Position numbers and translations under genes: made by a program | Shown here: positions 62,018-64,000 of the stretch, in pieces | Numbering within the stretch: the first letter of the stretch is position 1 | How the letters are laid out: each line of letters starts with the position of its first letter | Origin: Pseudomonas fildesensis | GTDB taxonomy: Bacteria > Pseudomonadota > Gammaproteobacteria > Pseudomonadales > Pseudomonadaceae | Assembly (NCBI RefSeq): GCF_001050345.1 | Contig: NZ_LFMW01000024.1 | Location: 1-64,000, forward strand | Length of the DNA stretch: 64,000 bases | Reading direction: 5' to 3' | Notes under the pieces: model-generated | What the model was told of the DNA's origin: nothing | The model's database searches: none | The model's input: only the letters and a program-made list of their open reading frames with translations

Positions 62018-62374
62018 GGATTCCTCGTTACTCTCCGGTGAAAAGAAAGTCGCCTAGGCGAACCTGGCGGTTTGATGCTCATCGGCACACAAGGGCACCT
62101 CCAAAAACCTCAGCGGACTGACGCACATGGGATAGCGATGACCGTTCGTCAGTGGTGACCGAGAGGTCATTCTTTATCGCGGCGTGTAAACTGCGTGCCA
62201 TCGTTTGGCACACATGCCTTTAGCCTGTCTTTGGACGTGCTCTTGAAACCTGCAGTCTGCCTACGGTAAGCGCAAAACCGACCGTATATTGACCGGAACA
62301 CCTATTCTGGTCAATACAGCAAAATGGTCAGTCATAAGCCGCGTTGCTTTGATTTATCTAGCCTGCGGGCAATT

Positions 62375-62419
62375 CAAACAAACGTTTGTATTGGACGCTG
62401 CCAGTGGTGTAGATATAAT
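62375..62419 (+). promoter_or_regulatory. Sigma-70 promoter of the ETF-QO gene with PsrA-like box
   Basis: TTGGAC (62391-62396) and TATAAT (62414-62419) are 17 bp apart, a near-ideal sigma-70 promoter. Just upstream, CAAAC-AAAC-GTTTG (62375-62388) matches the PsrA consensus (G/C)AAAC-N2-4-GTTT(G/C). PsrA is the long-chain fatty-acid-responsive regulator of Pseudomonas and is reported to affect etf genes. The rest of 62018-62539 holds no gene I can support. Confidence 0.75.
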
Positions 62420-62539
62420 GCGCCACCTAGAGAGAAAGGTGGGTCATCCCCTGCCCTTAGATGCAGCGATGGCGGACGCGACACCGAACCTCCACCCATT
62501 AGAAAAAAAGCCTGTTGAGCCTTGAGTAGGAGATAGCCT

Positions 62540-64000
62540 GTGGAACGCGAATACATGGAATTCGACGTGGTCATCGTCGGCGCCGGCCCGGCGGGCCTGT
62601 CTGCCGCCTGCCGACTGAAGCAGAAGGCCGCCGAAGCCGGTAAGGAAATCAGCGTCTGCGTGGTCGAGAAAGGCTCCGAAGTCGGCGCGCATATCCTCTC
62701 CGGTGCCGTGTTTGAACCCCGCGCCCTGAACGAACTGTTCCCGGACTGGAAAGCGCTCGGCGCCCCGCTCAACACCCCCGTTGTGCGCGATGACATCTAT
62801 GTACTGCGCAGCGCCGACACCTCCACCAAGGTGCCTGACTTCTTTGTGCCCAAGACCATGCACAACGAAGGCAACTACATCATCTCCCTGGGCAACCTGT
62901 GCCGCTGGCTGGCCCAGCAGGCTGAAAACCTCGGCGTGGAAGTCTACCCGGGCTTCGCCGCCCAGGAAGCGTTGTTCGACGAAAACGGCGTGGTACGCGG
63001 GATCATCACCGGTGACCTCGGTGTCGACCGCGAAGGCAACCCGAAAGAAGGCGTCTACACCCCGGGCATGGAACTGCGTGGCAAGTACACGCTGTTCGCC
63101 GAAGGTTGCCGTGGCCACATCGGCAAGCAACTGATCCAGCGCTTCAACCTGGACAGCGACGCCGATGCCCAGCACTACGGCATCGGCCTGAAGGAAATCT
63201 GGGAAATCGACCCGGCCAAACACCAGCCAGGCCTGGTGGTGCACACTGCCGGTTGGCCGCTGGACATCATGAGCAACGAGAACACCGGCGGCTCGTTCCT
63301 CTATCACCTGGAAAACAACCAGGTGGTTGTGGGCCTTATCGTCGACCTGTCCTACAGCAACACCTTCCTGTCGCCGTTCGACGAGTTCCAACGCCTCAAG
63401 CATCACCCGGTGCTGGCCCAGTACCTGGAAGGCGGCAAGCGCATCAGCTACGGCGCGCGTGCCCTGGCCAAAGGCGGCATCAACTCGTTGCCGAAGATGG
63501 TGTTCAAGGGCGGCGCATTGATCGGCTGTGACCTGGGCACCATGAACGTGGCCAAGATCAAGGGCAGCCACACCGCGATGAAGTCCGGCATGCTGGCCGC
63601 CGACGCCGTCTCCGAGCGCCTGTTCGCCGACTCTGAAGGCGGCGACGAACTGACCAACTACGTCGACAGTTTCAAATCCAGCTGGCTCTATGAAGAGCTG
63701 TTCGCCAGCCGCAACTTCGGCCCGGCAATGCACAAGTTCGGCCCGATCATCGGCGCCGGCTTCAACTGGTTCGACCAGAACATCCTGGGCGGCAAGATGC
63801 CGTTCACCCTGCACGACACCAAGCCGGACTACGCCTGCCTCAAGCTGGCCAAAGACAGCAAAAAGATCAACTATCCAAAACCCGACGGCAAGCTGAGCTT
63901 CGACAAGCTGAGCTCGGTGTTCATCTCCGGCACCAACCACGAAGAAGAGCAGCCGTGCCACTTGAAGCTCAAGGATCCGAGCATCCCGATCAGCACCAAC
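62540..64000 (+). CDS. Electron transfer flavoprotein-ubiquinone oxidoreductase (cut by window edge)
   Basis: The GTG at 62540 has AGGAG seven bases upstream and opens a frame of 487 codons to the window end with no stop; the full protein is about 550. The FAD motif VVIVGAGPAGLSAACRLK is followed by LSGAVFEPRAL, FAEGCRGHIGK, the ubiquinone-region GWPLD and GGINSLPKMVFKGGALIGCD. The 4Fe-4S part begins near EEEQPCHL. It passes electrons from EtfBA to the ubiquinone pool at the inner membrane. Confidence 0.96.
   Translation, partial: MEREYMEFDVVIVGAGPAGLSAACRLKQKAAEAGKEISVCVVEKGSEVGAHILSGAVFEPRALNELFPDWKALGAPLNTPVVRDDIYVLRSADTSTKVPDFFVPKTMHNEGNYIISLGNLCRWLAQQAENLGVEVYPGFAAQEALFDENGVVRGIITGDLGVDREGNPKEGVYTPGMELRGKYTLFAEGCRGHIGKQLIQRFNLDSDADAQHYGIGLKEIWEIDPAKHQPGLVVHTAGWPLDIMSNENTGGSFLYHLENNQVVVGLIVDLSYSNTFLSPFDEFQRLKHHPVLAQYLEGGKRISYGARALAKGGINSLPKMVFKGGALIGCDLGTMNVAKIKGSHTAMKSGMLAADAVSERLFADSEGGDELTNYVDSFKSSWLYEELFASRNFGPAMHKFGPIIGAGFNWFDQNILGGKMPFTLHDTKPDYACLKLAKDSKKINYPKPDGKLSFDKLSSVFISGTNHEEEQPCHLKLKDPSIPISTN

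Noticed and set aside
62289..62525. 78-residue ORF before the ETF-QO gene
   Set aside because: It contains the PsrA box and the sigma-70 promoter, has no ribosome-binding site and no family resemblance.
62444..63961. Minus-strand 505-residue open frame
   Set aside because: It is antisense to the ETF-QO gene, whose conserved motifs are all on the plus strand.

Overview
The window looks like a Pseudomonas chromosome, probably of the P. fluorescens group. The basis is recognition of protein families (ETF and ETF-ubiquinone oxidoreductase, NahR/NahG/CatA, Pseudomonas-type small DUF proteins, OprB porin); no database search was possible. It reads as an accessory region rich in regulators, catabolic operons and decaying genes, running into conserved core genes (etfBA, ETF-QO) at the right edge.

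Left part (1-18.5 kb): the 5' end of an IS66 element; a DUF3429 membrane protein; a PRISE-type reductase; a GST/TetR pair; an operon (DCC thiol-disulfide protein, FolE, SDR) behind 11-bp tandem repeats of the kind bound by light-sensing CarH/LitR regulators; several broken small genes; a GGDEF-EAL protein; a very large hybrid sensor kinase translationally coupled to a response-regulator diguanylate cyclase; a DinB/TetR divergent pair; and the 3' end of an IS66 element in the same orientation as the first.

Middle (18.6-28.3 kb): an OmpR/QseC-like two-component system followed by a PBP5/6-type D,D-carboxypeptidase, with similar TTAA direct repeats before both; decayed hypothetical genes; an SDR/AraC divergent pair; a wrecked FdhA-type formaldehyde dehydrogenase; and a Mu/TnsB-like transposase remnant that ends in a perfect 37-bp inverted repeat.

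Catabolic part I (28.3-35.3 kb): a salicylate operon on the minus strand (salicylate hydroxylase, catechol 1,2-dioxygenase, aryl-alcohol dehydrogenase with a 2-bp frameshift, salicylaldehyde dehydrogenase, outer-membrane channel). It is divergent from a NahR-like regulator, and the intergenic region has an exact match to the NahR operator. The gene set predicts salicyl alcohol -> salicylaldehyde -> salicylate -> catechol -> muconate.

Regulator-rich part (35.3-50.4 kb): four LysR genes, all on the minus strand, each facing a plus-strand gene or operon. The facing genes include a tautomerase/ABM monooxygenase/nitroreductase/MFS set, an alpha/beta hydrolase, a reductase/dioxygenase/esterase/DoxX set, and a flavin monooxygenase with two tandem TIM-barrel isomerases. 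The last ends in a chimeric LLM-AdhC fragment next to an orphan gfa.

Catabolic part II (50.5-60.3 kb): a six-gene minus-strand operon (SDR, Baeyer-Villiger monooxygenase, aldehyde dehydrogenase, OprB porin, acetoin-reductase-like SDR, GldA-like dehydrogenase). It lies between a good sigma-54 promoter and an intrinsic terminator, and is divergent from an AcoR-like sigma-54 activator with a long-spaced 13-bp palindromic site between them. This is the best candidate for an undescribed system: a ketone or secondary-alcohol oxidation pathway without an obvious esterase. The window closes with etfA, etfB and the divergent ETF-QO gene, whose promoter carries a PsrA-like box.
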